Below are positions 14,724 through 23,245 of a stretch of 64,000 nt of DNA, one piece after another. The notes under the pieces were generated by a model. It was not told the origin of the DNA, did no database searches, and saw only the letters and a list, made by a program, of their open reading frames with translations. The number at the start of each line of letters is the position of its first letter. Position 1 is the stretch's first letter. Both the position numbers and the translations under genes were made by a program. Source of the stretch: Anaerolineae bacterium (GTDB lineage: Bacteria; Chloroflexota; Anaerolineae; Anaerolineales; Anaerolineaceae); the NCBI GenBank assembly GCA_013178185.1, contig JABLXC010000011.1, positions 1 through 64,000 of the forward strand, given 5' to 3'.

Positions 14724-17321
14724 ATGAAACCATTTACGCTTTCCCTCACCGACCCACGCGCCGATCTGGCAATGGTGGGCGGCAAAGGGATGTCGCTGGC
14801 GAAGCTGGCCAGAGCTGGGCTACCAGTGCCAGATGGCTTCTACATCACCACGGACGCTTACCGCGATTTCGTAGCTTCCAACGGGCTTCAGGAACGCATC
14901 CTAAAAATCCTGCAAGCTGCGTCCGCAGCAACGCCCACCGCGCTGGATAAGGCTTCCCAGGTCATCGCCCGGCTCTTCGATCAGGCTTCTATACCTCCTG
15001 AAATCGCATCGTCCATCCGGGCAGCCTGTGACGTACTCACCTCACGCGCACCGCTGCCTGTCGCGGTGCGCTCCTCGGCCACCACCGAGGACCTGCCTGG
15101 GGCCTCTTTCGCCGGCCAGCAGGAGACCTACCTGAACATCCGCGGCGCCGAAGCTGTCTTGGCAGCCGTCAAGAAATGCTGGGCATCGCTCTGGACAGCG
15201 CGCGCCATCGCCTACCGGCTGCGCCAGGGCGTCGCGCCCGAAAGCATGGCGCTGGCAGTAGTCGTGCAGCGGCTTATCCCGGCCGAGGCGGCGGGTATTC
15301 TGTTTACGGCCAACCCGGTGACGGGTGACCGCGCACAGGCTGTCATTAACGCCGCCTGGGGGCTAGGAGAGGCAGTCGTCAGTGGAGCGGTGACCCCCGA
15401 TACGTTGACGGTAGCGCGCGCCACGGGGCGCGTCCTCCAGCGCGAGATTGCCAGGAAAGAGGTCATGACCGTCCTCACAGAAAACGGCACGGCAGAGCAA
15501 CCCGTCCCCAGCGTGCTGAAATCCAAGGCTGTTCTCAGCGATGAGCAGGCAGCTGCCCTGGTACGGCTTGGGGCACAGATCGAAGACCTCTACGGCGTGC
15601 CAATGGATATCGAATGGACCCTGATCGGGGATAAGTTTGCCATCGTCCAGGCGCGGCCGATCACCACGCTGGACGAAGCGCCAATTGAATGGACCCCCCC
15701 CACACCCCACGGCGTCTACATGCGCGCCAGCGTGGTGGATCTGATGCCCGACCCCATCAGTCCGCTGTTTGCTACCCTAGGTCTCCCAGCCATCACAGCC
15801 CAAATGTACCCGGTAGGCAACATCCTGACCCGCATGAAACCTTCCATACCCGAAGACTATTTCACCGTCATCCACGGTTACGCCTACATGAACGCTGGCT
15901 TTTCCGTCCGAGATTGGCTGTGGATCCTGTTCGGCATGTTGCCGGCTTATCCCCGGATGCTACGCATGTTAGTACCATACTGGCGGGAAACAGCCCGGCC
16001 ACAGTACCAGCAGGCGGTCAACCAAATGCAGGCACAGGATATCGAAGCGATGACGCCCGCCAGACTGTGGCGCTCGATCCAGGCAACGATGGACGCCGCC
16101 GCGAATTACACCTGCGCCCTGATGTTCGCCACGATGGGCGCGTCGGCCGGCTCCGAAGGGCTGCTGACCAGGGTGTACGAAAAAATGACTCGTCGGGAGG
16201 GCGACCCGCCTGCCGCCGCCCTGCTGATGGGCTGGAATAACCTGCCGATTCGGTCCGAAAAATCGCTGTATGACCTGGCCGGGTTCTGCCGCGAACGCCC
16301 AGAGATCCAGGCGCACGTGCTGCAAACCGACTCTCATAAGCTGGTCAGAGAGCTGGAGATGGATCAGTCCCCCGCAGGCGTCCCTGCACAAGACTGGCAG
16401 GAGTTCCGGCGACGCTTTGACCAGCACTTGCAACAGTTCGGGCACATGATCTTTGAGCTCGATTTTGCCAAACCGCTACCGCGCGACCACCCCGAACCAA
16501 TGCTGGAAGCGATCAAAATGTATCTGGAAGGCAAAGGGAGCAATCCTTACGAACGGCAGAAAGCCAGCGAAGAACGGCGCATCCACACCGCCCTTGAGAC
16601 GGCGGCGCGTCTCAAGGGGCTGCGCCGCTGGGTCTTCCTCAAAGCGCTCCGCTGGGCGCAATCCCTATCCGAAGTGCGGGAGGACGCCCTCGCCGACATC
16701 GGTCTGGGATACCCGCTGCTACGCCGGATGCTGCATACACTGGGAAGCCACTTTGTGAAAGCCGGCGCTCTGGCGGAGAGCGGCGACATCTTCTGGCTGG
16801 AAAAAAGTGAGGTCGAGCAGGCCGTTGCGGCCGTTCATGGAAATACAGCGCCCAAAAACATGCAGTCGCTCGTCAAGCAGCGCAAAGCTTTCTGGCAGAA
16901 AGCGAAACGCAGCGTCCCGCCGCCCATGCTGCCGCCCCGCAAAAAATACCTGGGCATCAACACTTCGGTCTGGTTACCCGAATCGGAAAGCACCCAATCC
17001 AGCCTTACGCTCAAGGGCGTACCCTCCAGTCCAGGCCACGTCACGGCGCCGGCGCGCATCCTGCACGGTCCGGAGGATTTCGACCGTATGCGCCCCGGCG
17101 ATGTGCTCGTCGCTGGAACCACCACCCCAGCCTGGACGCCTCTCTTTGCGATGGCTTCGGCCGTCGTCACCGATATCGGCGGCCCGCTTTCACACGGCAG
17201 CATTGTAGCCCGCGAGTATGGCATCCCGGCGGTGATGGGCGTTGGCACGGCTACCCGCTGCATTCGGGATGGGCAAATGATCACGGTGGACGGCACGGCC
17301 GGCACCATCACCCCGCTGTGA
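14724..17321 (+). CDS. Rifampin phosphotransferase-like PEP/ATP-dependent enzyme
   Basis: An 865-residue three-domain protein. N-terminal ATP-binding domain: MVGGKGMSLAKL and VRSSATTEDLPGASFAGQQETYLNI. A long middle region without close motifs runs from about residue 320. The C-terminal swivelling phosphohistidine domain has GPLSHGSIVAREYGIPAVMG with His824. PEP synthase and PPDK have the His domain in the middle and a C-terminal TIM barrel; that barrel is missing here. The order, length and His position match rifampin phosphotransferase (His825 in the Listeria enzyme), which phosphorylates rifamycins. The substrate here is not proven. AGGAGG precedes the start. The TetR and MFS neighbours fit a resistance or detoxification cassette. 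Confidence 0.8.
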   Translation: MKPFTLSLTDPRADLAMVGGKGMSLAKLARAGLPVPDGFYITTDAYRDFVASNGLQERILKILQAASAATPTALDKASQVIARLFDQASIPPEIASSIRAACDVLTSRAPLPVAVRSSATTEDLPGASFAGQQETYLNIRGAEAVLAAVKKCWASLWTARAIAYRLRQGVAPESMALAVVVQRLIPAEAAGILFTANPVTGDRAQAVINAAWGLGEAVVSGAVTPDTLTVARATGRVLQREIARKEVMTVLTENGTAEQPVPSVLKSKAVLSDEQAAALVRLGAQIEDLYGVPMDIEWTLIGDKFAIVQARPITTLDEAPIEWTPPTPHGVYMRASVVDLMPDPISPLFATLGLPAITAQMYPVGNILTRMKPSIPEDYFTVIHGYAYMNAGFSVRDWLWILFGMLPAYPRMLRMLVPYWRETARPQYQQAVNQMQAQDIEAMTPARLWRSIQATMDAAANYTCALMFATMGASAGSEGLLTRVYEKMTRREGDPPAAALLMGWNNLPIRSEKSLYDLAGFCRERPEIQAHVLQTDSHKLVRELEMDQSPAGVPAQDWQEFRRRFDQHLQQFGHMIFELDFAKPLPRDHPEPMLEAIKMYLEGKGSNPYERQKASEERRIHTALETAARLKGLRRWVFLKALRWAQSLSEVREDALADIGLGYPLLRRMLHTLGSHFVKAGALAESGDIFWLEKSEVEQAVAAVHGNTAPKNMQSLVKQRKAFWQKAKRSVPPPMLPPRKKYLGINTSVWLPESESTQSSLTLKGVPSSPGHVTAPARILHGPEDFDRMRPGDVLVAGTTTPAWTPLFAMASAVVTDIGGPLSHGSIVAREYGIPAVMGVGTATRCIRDGQMITVDGTAGTITPL

Positions 17322-17384
17322 ACCGGCAGAGGGGCTGGGCGAAGCAGCATTGCAACCCTCCTCCATCCCCAGAGCAGCCCAACC

Positions 17385-18578
17385 ATGAAAGCGGTATTCA
17401 AGAACACCCTCATCCTGAGCTTTACCATGCTGGTGGTAATGCTCGGTTACGGCATGGTGATGCCGGCGATCCCGTTCTACATTGAAAAGCTCGGCGCTGG
17501 CGGGCAGGAGATGGGCTGGCTGATCTCCAGCTACTCGCTCATGCAGTTGATCTGCGCTCCGCTGTGGGGTCAGCTCTCCGACCGGATTGGGCGCAAACCC
17601 GTCCTGGCCGCTGGTGTGCTGGGTTATGCCATGGCGCTCCTCTTCTTTGGTCTGGCGACCAAGTTCTGGATGCTCTTGCTGGCACGCACGCTCTCAGGCA
17701 TCCTCTCCTCAGCCGCCATGCCGACCGCACTGGCCTACATCGGCGACAACATGCCTGAAAGCGAGCGCAGCGCCGGCATGGGCCAGCTTGGGGCGGCGAT
17801 CGGCGCCGGCGTCATTGCCGGTCCGCTGATGGGCGGGCTACTCTCAGCGCAGCAGCTCTCACTGCCTTTCTTCATCGGGGCAGGCATGGCCGGCTTCGCC
17901 TTCCTGTTCGTCCTCGTCCTGCTGCCCGAATCCAGCCGCGCTGCCGCCAGCCGCGAAAGTGAAAAAATCACCCCCGCAGCCATACGCCAGGCGCTCCTCA
18001 GCCCGGCCGGGCTGCTGCTCCTGCTGGTCTTGATCATGAGCTTCGGGATGGCTAACTTTCAGGGCATCATCGGGCTTTACGTGGTGGACCGGTTTGATTG
18101 CAGCACCCGGCAGGTAGGGACGCTGTGGATGGTGATCGGGGCAACGCTGATCCTGGGCCAGGGCGCATTGGCCGGCCCCCTCGGCAGGCGAGGCGGCGAA
18201 GAGAGACTGATCCGGCTGGGGTTGGCAGGCGGAGCGATCGGTTTTGCCTGCATCGCCCTGGCAGGGAACTTCATCTCCGCGCTCCTGGCAATCGGGGGAT
18301 TCATCCTCGCGCTGGCGTTGATCGGGCCGGCGCTGAACGCCAGTCTCTCGCGCCTGGCCGGGGAACATCAGGGTAGCCTGATGGGGCTCAATAGCGCAGC
18401 CGCCAGCCTGGGGCGCGTGGCCGGCCCCGTGCTGGCCGGCTTCTTATATGACCAGAATTTGAGACTCCCCTTCTGGAGCGGCGCAATGATCTTCCTGCTG
18501 GGTACGTTCCTCGCAATTGCGTTCAGGCCTCGTGTACCACCTTCCCACCCACCATCGTCAGGTCAATTTTTAGCTTAG
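17385..18578 (+). CDS. MFS drug/metabolite efflux transporter (DHA1, TetA/NorA-like)
   Basis: A 397-residue membrane protein with about 12 transmembrane segments. The loop 2-3 motif is present as GQLSDRIGRKPVL and the antiporter motif C region as GAAIGAGVIAGPLMGG in TM5, both typical of proton-driven drug exporters. It follows the phosphotransferase-like gene by 63 nt and is probably cotranscribed from the tetR promoter. The last 18 or so codons read out of frame through the 3' end of a broken amidohydrolase gene on the opposite strand, so the natural C-terminus may have been changed by a recombination. No clear ribosome site precedes the ATG, and the exported compound is unknown. Confidence 0.85.
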   Translation: MKAVFKNTLILSFTMLVVMLGYGMVMPAIPFYIEKLGAGGQEMGWLISSYSLMQLICAPLWGQLSDRIGRKPVLAAGVLGYAMALLFFGLATKFWMLLLARTLSGILSSAAMPTALAYIGDNMPESERSAGMGQLGAAIGAGVIAGPLMGGLLSAQQLSLPFFIGAGMAGFAFLFVLVLLPESSRAAASRESEKITPAAIRQALLSPAGLLLLLVLIMSFGMANFQGIIGLYVVDRFDCSTRQVGTLWMVIGATLILGQGALAGPLGRRGGEERLIRLGLAGGAIGFACIALAGNFISALLAIGGFILALALIGPALNASLSRLAGEHQGSLMGLNSAAASLGRVAGPVLAGFLYDQNLRLPFWSGAMIFLLGTFLAIAFRPRVPPSHPPSSGQFLA

Positions 18579-18780
18579 GGATATCAGCCGTCGCAGCGCT
18601 GTGCGGATCGTCATGCCAGACGATCAAACCAGCAAATGTACTCGCCTCCAGCGAGCCTTTCTTCTTCTCAGAAAAATCGGCGTAGGCTCCGCCCATGATA
18701 TGGGCGTACAGAGCCTCGTCAATCGTGTGCGCCTGCTCCGGGCGTTTCGGCTTCTTCTAAGCCGTAACGCGCACCATGCT
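18523..18780 (-). pseudogene. Remnant of a YtcJ-like amidohydrolase (C-terminus only)
   Basis: On the minus strand a frame of 77 codons ends at the TGA at 18523-18525. It matches the C-terminus of family-3 amidohydrolases: PEQAHTIDEALYAHIMGGAY, then KGSLEAS, DDPHS and MVGGKVVHEA. It is interrupted by an in-frame TAG at 18757-18759 and no upstream domain remains. The fragment overlaps the 3' end of the MFS gene, which suggests that insertion or deletion next to the TetR cassette destroyed the original gene. Confidence 0.75.
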
Positions 18781-19218
18781 TTCCCTCCATTTATCGTCTA
18801 AATTTTTGTTTCGGGTTTCCAAGAATTTCCCGGCGCGACGGAAGACGGAGCAAAATATCGAAAGGAGATTGCCTGCGAGAACAGAAGGTCCACCCACCCC
18901 CCTAGAATTCAGGCCGGCTCACCATGAACCAGTAAAAAATATAGATACAACCGCCTACGCCATCAATAAATTCATTGAAGGCCGCTTTACAGTATTTGCA
19001 ATATGGAGATTTCCTGGCTCAGTCGCATGGTCATCCGATGCGAAACTTAAACTTCTAACCTGGTGATAGAAGAAACCAACTTTGTAGCCCCCATACATAG
19101 GGTATTGATCCGTCTAATCTGGTCCGTACTAGCGCCCCGCAGAGACACACATAACATCTGCGCGAAACGCCCTGTGGACCCAATGGAAACCCCCAACCTT
19201 TTTATCCCTTAAATACCA
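18781..19218. other. Non-coding stretch left of the integrative element
   Basis: About 440 bases with no gene, RNA or repeat that I can support. Base composition is mixed and open frames are short and unconvincing. It probably held the rest of the decayed amidohydrolase or flanking sequence of the tRNA-Arg insertion site. Confidence 0.4.
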
Positions 19219-19261
19219 GCGCCCCCGGAGGGACTCGAACCCCCAACCTACTGATTCGAAG
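19219..19261 (+). repeat. attL: 43-bp copy of the tRNA-Arg 3' half
   Basis: Identical to 26151-26193, beginning in GCGCCCCCGG and ending in CGAAG. It covers the tRNA acceptor strand, T arm, variable loop and anticodon 3' side and stops at the anticodon loop. The flanking bases on both sides differ from the right copy. It is not a functional tRNA gene. Confidence 0.92.
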
Positions 19262-19527
19262 GCGTGCTGGGGGCGAGTCTGTGCGGTCTATCCCGTACAG
19301 GTGGGGGAGCTAATCGGCATTGGGGAGCATATCTGGGGGTGGTCAGAGTCCATTTTGTGTGTTTTGTCTGGCGTGTCTGTGCGAATTGCACCCCAATTGC
19401 ACCCGGATTATTGTCATCCTGAGCCGCCGACGCTCTTTCAGGCGGCGAAGGATCAAAGGTATTTACATGAATTTGGCAGCGGTGACCGGCGAGTCCAATC
19501 CAGAAACGATCCAAAGAAGGCGCTCAA

Positions 19528-19672
19528 GGCTGGTGTATTCCCCCTCTTGGGCTGGTGTATTCCCCTGGTGCAAACCCTGATTGCCTGGTTCATACCCCCT
19601 GGCGTGAAAGGGTTTGCACCTGGTGTAAACCGGGGTAACGGCTTAAGGAGCGTATACACCAATGGTGTGAAC
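19528..19672 (+). repeat. Cluster of TGGTGTA-type repeats near attL
   Basis: Seven related copies of TGGTGYAWWCCC occur in 145 bases: 19531 and 19553 (a 16-bp identical repeat, GGCTGGTGTATTCCCC, 22 bp apart), 19566, 19586, 19621, an inverted copy at about 19653-19660, and 19663. GGTGCAAACCC (19567-19577) is also perfectly inverted at 19610-19620. The spacings near 20-22 bp place several copies on one DNA face. They could be integrase arm-type sites, iterons or a regulator's sites. Apart from these repeats the 19262-19733 stretch holds no gene I can support. Confidence 0.6.
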
Positions 19673-19733
19673 ATGAGCTAAAATTTGGGGTAGCTAAGCA
19701 AGTTGGGATCAGAACTTTTTACCTACGACTTGA

Positions 19734-19807
19734 TTGATGACATTATAGAAATCAAGTGTATAATATTAACTGTAGTTATTTGAATTCACAGTTAATTCTA
19801 TACAGTT
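19734..19807 (+). promoter_or_regulatory. Promoter and probable operators of the AbiEi-type gene
   Basis: TATAAT at 19759-19764 has a TTGATG-like -35 at 19734-19739 with a loose 19-nt spacer. Downstream AACTGT (19768-19773) is inverted as ACAGTT (19788-19793) and repeated at 19802-19807, ending just before the ATG at 19811. AbiEi antitoxins repress their own operons at inverted repeats in this position, so autoregulation is likely. Confidence 0.55.
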
Positions 19808-19810
19808 GAC

Positions 19811-20419
19811 ATGACAAAGAACGCAATCGACCGCGCCACTAAGATATTCCAAGACCACAACGGGATACTGCGGACCCAACAAACTATCCGGCTTGGGATT
19901 GCTCCTCGAACGCTATACATGATGCGGGATGCCGGTATGCTCCTACGTGAGAGCCGGGGACTTTACCGGCTGGCGGACGCGGAACTAGGTTCGAACACCG
20001 ACCTGGTACAGGTAGCGTTGAAGATCCCAAAAGGGGTGATTTGTCTGATCTCGGCGCTATCATTCCATAACCTGACTACCCAGATTCCCCACCAGGTTTA
20101 CGTCGCTCTTCCCATCGACGCCGAGAAATCCCGGCTTGAATACCCACCGCTTAGGATTTTTTGGCTGACTCAAAAGGTTTATTTGGCCGGCATCGAGAAC
20201 CATGAACTGGATGGCATACCCGTGAAAATATACGGGATTGAAAAAACCATCGCGGATTGTTTTAAGTTTCGAAATAAAATCGGTTCAGATGTGGCTCTGG
20301 AAGCGCTGAGGGATTACCGGAAACGTGAAGGTTTCAATATCGAAACCATACTCCATTATGCTCGGATCGATCGGGTAGAGCGGGTCATCAAGCCTTACCT
20401 GGAGGCTTTTATGGTTTGA
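19811..20419 (+). CDS. AbiEi-type antitoxin/transcriptional regulator, without AbiEii
   Basis: A 202-residue protein with an N-terminal winged helix (ILRTQQTIRLGIAPRTLYMMRDAGML then RESRGLYRL) and a C-terminal AbiEi domain (YGIEKTIADCFKFRNKIGSDVALEALRDY). AbiEi proteins are DNA-binding antitoxins of type IV toxin-antitoxin/abortive infection systems and normally precede a nucleotidyltransferase toxin, AbiEii. Here the next genes are unrelated, so this is an orphan or a regulator recruited by the cargo genes. No strong ribosome site is seen. Inverted ACAGTT repeats lie just upstream. Confidence 0.85.
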   Translation: MTKNAIDRATKIFQDHNGILRTQQTIRLGIAPRTLYMMRDAGMLLRESRGLYRLADAELGSNTDLVQVALKIPKGVICLISALSFHNLTTQIPHQVYVALPIDAEKSRLEYPPLRIFWLTQKVYLAGIENHELDGIPVKIYGIEKTIADCFKFRNKIGSDVALEALRDYRKREGFNIETILHYARIDRVERVIKPYLEAFMV

Positions 20420-20515
20420 GCTTGTTTTATTAATCGTTGATGATAGTTGCGAATAACCAAACCTTGGAATATTATATCAAGTGGAAAATCTAACACTCAA
20501 AGGAGGTTGTAGAAA

Positions 20516-21223
20516 ATGGTCGAAGATAATAAATCATCGTACCCAACAATCCCTGTAAAGCATTGGTGGGTTATTCGTAATAAATTCAAACAAAGTATAC
20601 CTGCTACTGTAACTGCTGGATTTCTGGCAACTGCCTTGGATATGAAAGAGAATTCTGCAAAGGCAAATATCTTGCCTGCATTAATTAATTTTAAGATCGT
20701 GGATGAGAATGGAAAACCAACAGATAGAGCAAGACAATGGCGTGACGATGAACTATATCCATCGGTTTGCCAACTGATACGGGAAGAAATTTATCCACAA
20801 GAGTTACTCGATGCACAACCTCCGCCGTCACCAAGTCGGGAAATTGTTGAACGGTGGTTTGCTAATAAGACAGGTGTCGGAGAAGTAGCTGCAAGAAAAA
20901 TGGCTCAGGTATTTATTCTTCTCTGTGAAGCCAATCCTTCTGGTGGTCAGGAGATTACTGCTACTCAAACCGGTAAACCTGCCCAGCGGAGACCAAAGCC
21001 GCTTAAAAGTAAATCAGAAGAAAAAGCAATAACAGCAACAACAATAGAACCCACACCAATTTCACAACACCAAATTCAGTCTAAGCCGCTTTCGGCAGTA
21101 GTCCCATCGTTGCATATAGACATTCAAATTCATATTTCTCCAGAGGCATCAGCAACACAGATCGACCAAATTTTTGCAAGCATGGCAACGCATTTAAGCA
21201 AGCTAATGAAACGCGATGAATGA
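20516..21223 (+). CDS. DUF5343-type protein
   Basis: A 235-residue protein whose first 140 residues match what I know as DUF5343: YPTIPVKHWWVIRNKFKQS, then SAKANILPALINFKIVDENG and RQWRDDELY. The N-terminal part looks like a winged-helix fold. A flexible, Gln/Thr/Ser/Pro-rich linker (about 145-195) leads to a short C-terminal segment, HIDIQIHISPEASATQIDQI, that may bind a partner. The ATG has AGGAGG upstream. The stop overlaps the start of the next gene by 8 nt, implying the two products work together. No biochemical function is known to me. Low GC relative to the chromosome marks it as acquired. Confidence 0.78.
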   Translation: MVEDNKSSYPTIPVKHWWVIRNKFKQSIPATVTAGFLATALDMKENSAKANILPALINFKIVDENGKPTDRARQWRDDELYPSVCQLIREEIYPQELLDAQPPPSPSREIVERWFANKTGVGEVAARKMAQVFILLCEANPSGGQEITATQTGKPAQRRPKPLKSKSEEKAITATTIEPTPISQHQIQSKPLSAVVPSLHIDIQIHISPEASATQIDQIFASMATHLSKLMKRDE

Positions 21224-21731
21224 TCTACCCAAAAAGACGTTGGAAATTGCCAGAGCTATTCAAAACGAAGTTCCCCGAACTGGAATTCCCACTGAAATTG
21301 GCTCTACACCAAAATCAGAGCAGGTATTAGCTTCGTCCGTAGTAAAAGGAACACGAGGGTACATTGAGCAGGTTGTAAACCAAATCAATGGTTGCTACGA
21401 GGATGCATGGTTTGATGCATGTGCGGTTATGGTTCGTCGTTTGATTGAAACCCTTATTATCGAGGCATATGAATCTTACGGTTTATCTGGAAAAATTAAG
21501 AACCCAAACGGTGATTTCTTCTTTTTGAAAGATTTAATTGAGTGCGTTCTTTCGGAATCGACATGGAACCTAAGTAGAAATACTAAATCCTCCTTACGAA
21601 GCCTCAAGAACATCGGAGATCTCTCAGCACATAATCGCCGGTATATTGCACACCGTTCTGATATTGATAGAATTATTCCTGACATCCGTGTTGTTGTGCA
21701 GGAATTTCTTTATCTCTCTCGGTTAAAATAA
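21216..21731 (+). CDS. HEPN/DUF4145-like protein coupled to the DUF5343 protein
   Basis: A 171-residue, largely helical protein. The core (GYIEQVVNQINGCYEDAWFDACAVMVRRLIETL, broken here only for description) and the late GDLSAHNRR segment resemble DUF4145/HEPN-type domains that often accompany nucleic-acid defence or toxin systems. The usual HEPN RNase motif R-x4-6-H is not obvious: RR is followed by Y-I-A-H-R, which gives R-x4-H-like spacing around NRRYIAH, so RNase activity is possible but unproven. It overlaps the DUF5343 gene (ATGAATGA) and therefore is probably translated from the same mRNA in a fixed ratio. Confidence 0.65.
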   Translation: MNDLPKKTLEIARAIQNEVPRTGIPTEIGSTPKSEQVLASSVVKGTRGYIEQVVNQINGCYEDAWFDACAVMVRRLIETLIIEAYESYGLSGKIKNPNGDFFFLKDLIECVLSESTWNLSRNTKSSLRSLKNIGDLSAHNRRYIAHRSDIDRIIPDIRVVVQEFLYLSRLK

Positions 21732-21775
21732 GATTCATTTTTTGGGCAATTTGAAATAGTCCGAAAGAAAGTGTT

Positions 21776-23245
21776 ATGGCAAATCGTCGCTCTTTTAAGA
21801 CCGATATAAGTTTCCTCGAAAAGATATCAATTGGCGCAATTGGTACTCGCCGTGTTTTTGATGATTTAATCCGCCAAGGCCATCAACCACTTGAGTTAGA
21901 ACGTGGTTCAATGAGCTATAAGATTTGGAAAGCAATAAAAATTAAGCGAATCCGAGTGCCAGATTTGTTATGTGTTGATTGTGGTAGAAGGACTGAATCA
22001 AGGGCTAAAACGAAATTAGAAATCACCATGTCTCATTCTTTCTCTGATCCGGAAAGAGCATGGGATCATGGTCTTGAGGACAATGATTTAGTTGCATTAG
22101 TTGTGTGCCACAAGTCAGGATCTCAACCTATCGATTGGATTGCTGATGAATTGGTTCAATACATAGTAGTTGGTGATCTTCGTACCGCACAAAAAGCAAA
22201 CTTGGCAAAAAGCGAACGTCCAAAAGGGGCACAAGAGGGGTTTGAAGCACGGATAACTTGGCCTTCATGCTCTGCGACTGCCTCTGGTGTTATTACTGAT
22301 ATAGGTGATGATCGGTTGAGTTACCGGAAATCACAAAGCAACCGAAAACAAACACTTAAATTATTAAGGAGTGGCATTCGTTTTTCACCAATTGTGCGTG
22401 TTGGGGATACTGTAACTGAAAATCAAATAATCGCGTCTGTTATACCTATATATCTTAATATTCCTTGTTCTCACGGAATGACTGAGGAAACCTACATTAC
22501 GAATCTGACAAGCTCTTCAATGAGTGACCGTTATACAGCAGCCAAGGCATTATCTCATTTCAGGACCGAGTCTTCAATCAGGGCACTTGTCAGTAAAATA
22601 TCGGACACTAAAGATCATATCTATGTTCGCTTGGAGGCTGCCGCAAGTCTAGCCATACTCGGAGACCAACGAGGTCTTGTGTTTATCAAAGATCGATTGT
22701 CCGACGAGATATTACCAAATCGATTAGAAGCTGTGATCGTTTTAGGGGAGATTGGTAATAATGGTGCAATAAGACTTCTGGTTGATACTCTAAAAGATGG
22801 TCGTCAAGATTCAGAGATTCGCGCCGGTGCAGCATGGGCACTTGGTGAGATTAAAGACAAGTCCACGATTAGTACTCTATTGTCAAGCTTCTTGTTAGTA
22901 GAGGAAAATATAAGAATTGAAGCAGCTCGAGCGTTAGTGAAACTGGCTATAGAACACACCCCTGAATTAATCAACGAGTTTTCTACAGTAGAACCCAACA
23001 TTCGTCCAGGTTTGGCTTGGGCGCTTAGTAAGGCAGAGAAATTTACATTTGATCAAATGCAAACTGCTTTAGTAGATGAAAATGCAAGAATTTGGGTTTC
23101 ATATATGCTTGGTACTCAAGAACCCCAGAGATTTATTGAAGAGATTGAGGGGTTACGCAAGAAGGATCCGGAAGTATATTTTGCCGTATCGGTGTTGTGG
23201 CAAATATTTAATTCATGGATATTTGGTTTAGAGGAATACGGATGA
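21776..23245 (+). CDS. HEAT-repeat protein with N-terminal conserved domain, methyltransferase-coupled
   Basis: A 489-residue protein I cannot name. Residues 1-130 form a conserved-looking domain with VPDLLCVDCGRRTESRAK (62-78; two cysteines as CxxC, then acidic and basic residues), LEITMSHS and the DxVAL-like segment 103-109. The PD...E...K arrangement recalls PD-(D/E)xK nucleases but is not canonical. Residues 160-235 may be an OB-like or barrel domain. Residues 250-440 are five or so HEAT repeats (RYTAAKALSHF, VRLEAAASLAILGD, NRLEAVIVLGEIGN, IRAGAAWALGEIKD, IRIEAARALVKL). The stop overlaps the methyltransferase ATG (ATGA). By position it could be the restriction or effector partner of that methyltransferase; this is inference. 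Confidence 0.7.
   Translation: MANRRSFKTDISFLEKISIGAIGTRRVFDDLIRQGHQPLELERGSMSYKIWKAIKIKRIRVPDLLCVDCGRRTESRAKTKLEITMSHSFSDPERAWDHGLEDNDLVALVVCHKSGSQPIDWIADELVQYIVVGDLRTAQKANLAKSERPKGAQEGFEARITWPSCSATASGVITDIGDDRLSYRKSQSNRKQTLKLLRSGIRFSPIVRVGDTVTENQIIASVIPIYLNIPCSHGMTEETYITNLTSSSMSDRYTAAKALSHFRTESSIRALVSKISDTKDHIYVRLEAAASLAILGDQRGLVFIKDRLSDEILPNRLEAVIVLGEIGNNGAIRLLVDTLKDGRQDSEIRAGAAWALGEIKDKSTISTLLSSFLLVEENIRIEAARALVKLAIEHTPELINEFSTVEPNIRPGLAWALSKAEKFTFDQMQTALVDENARIWVSYMLGTQEPQRFIEEIEGLRKKDPEVYFAVSVLWQIFNSWIFGLEEYG

Noticed and set aside
19219-19261. A second tRNA-Arg gene
   Set aside because: Only the 3' half is present; D arm, acceptor 5' strand and most of the anticodon stem are missing. 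It is the left attachment repeat.
19301-19681. Small ORF over the TGGTGTA repeats
   Set aside because: Its translation is shaped by the repeats, has no ribosome site and resembles no known protein.
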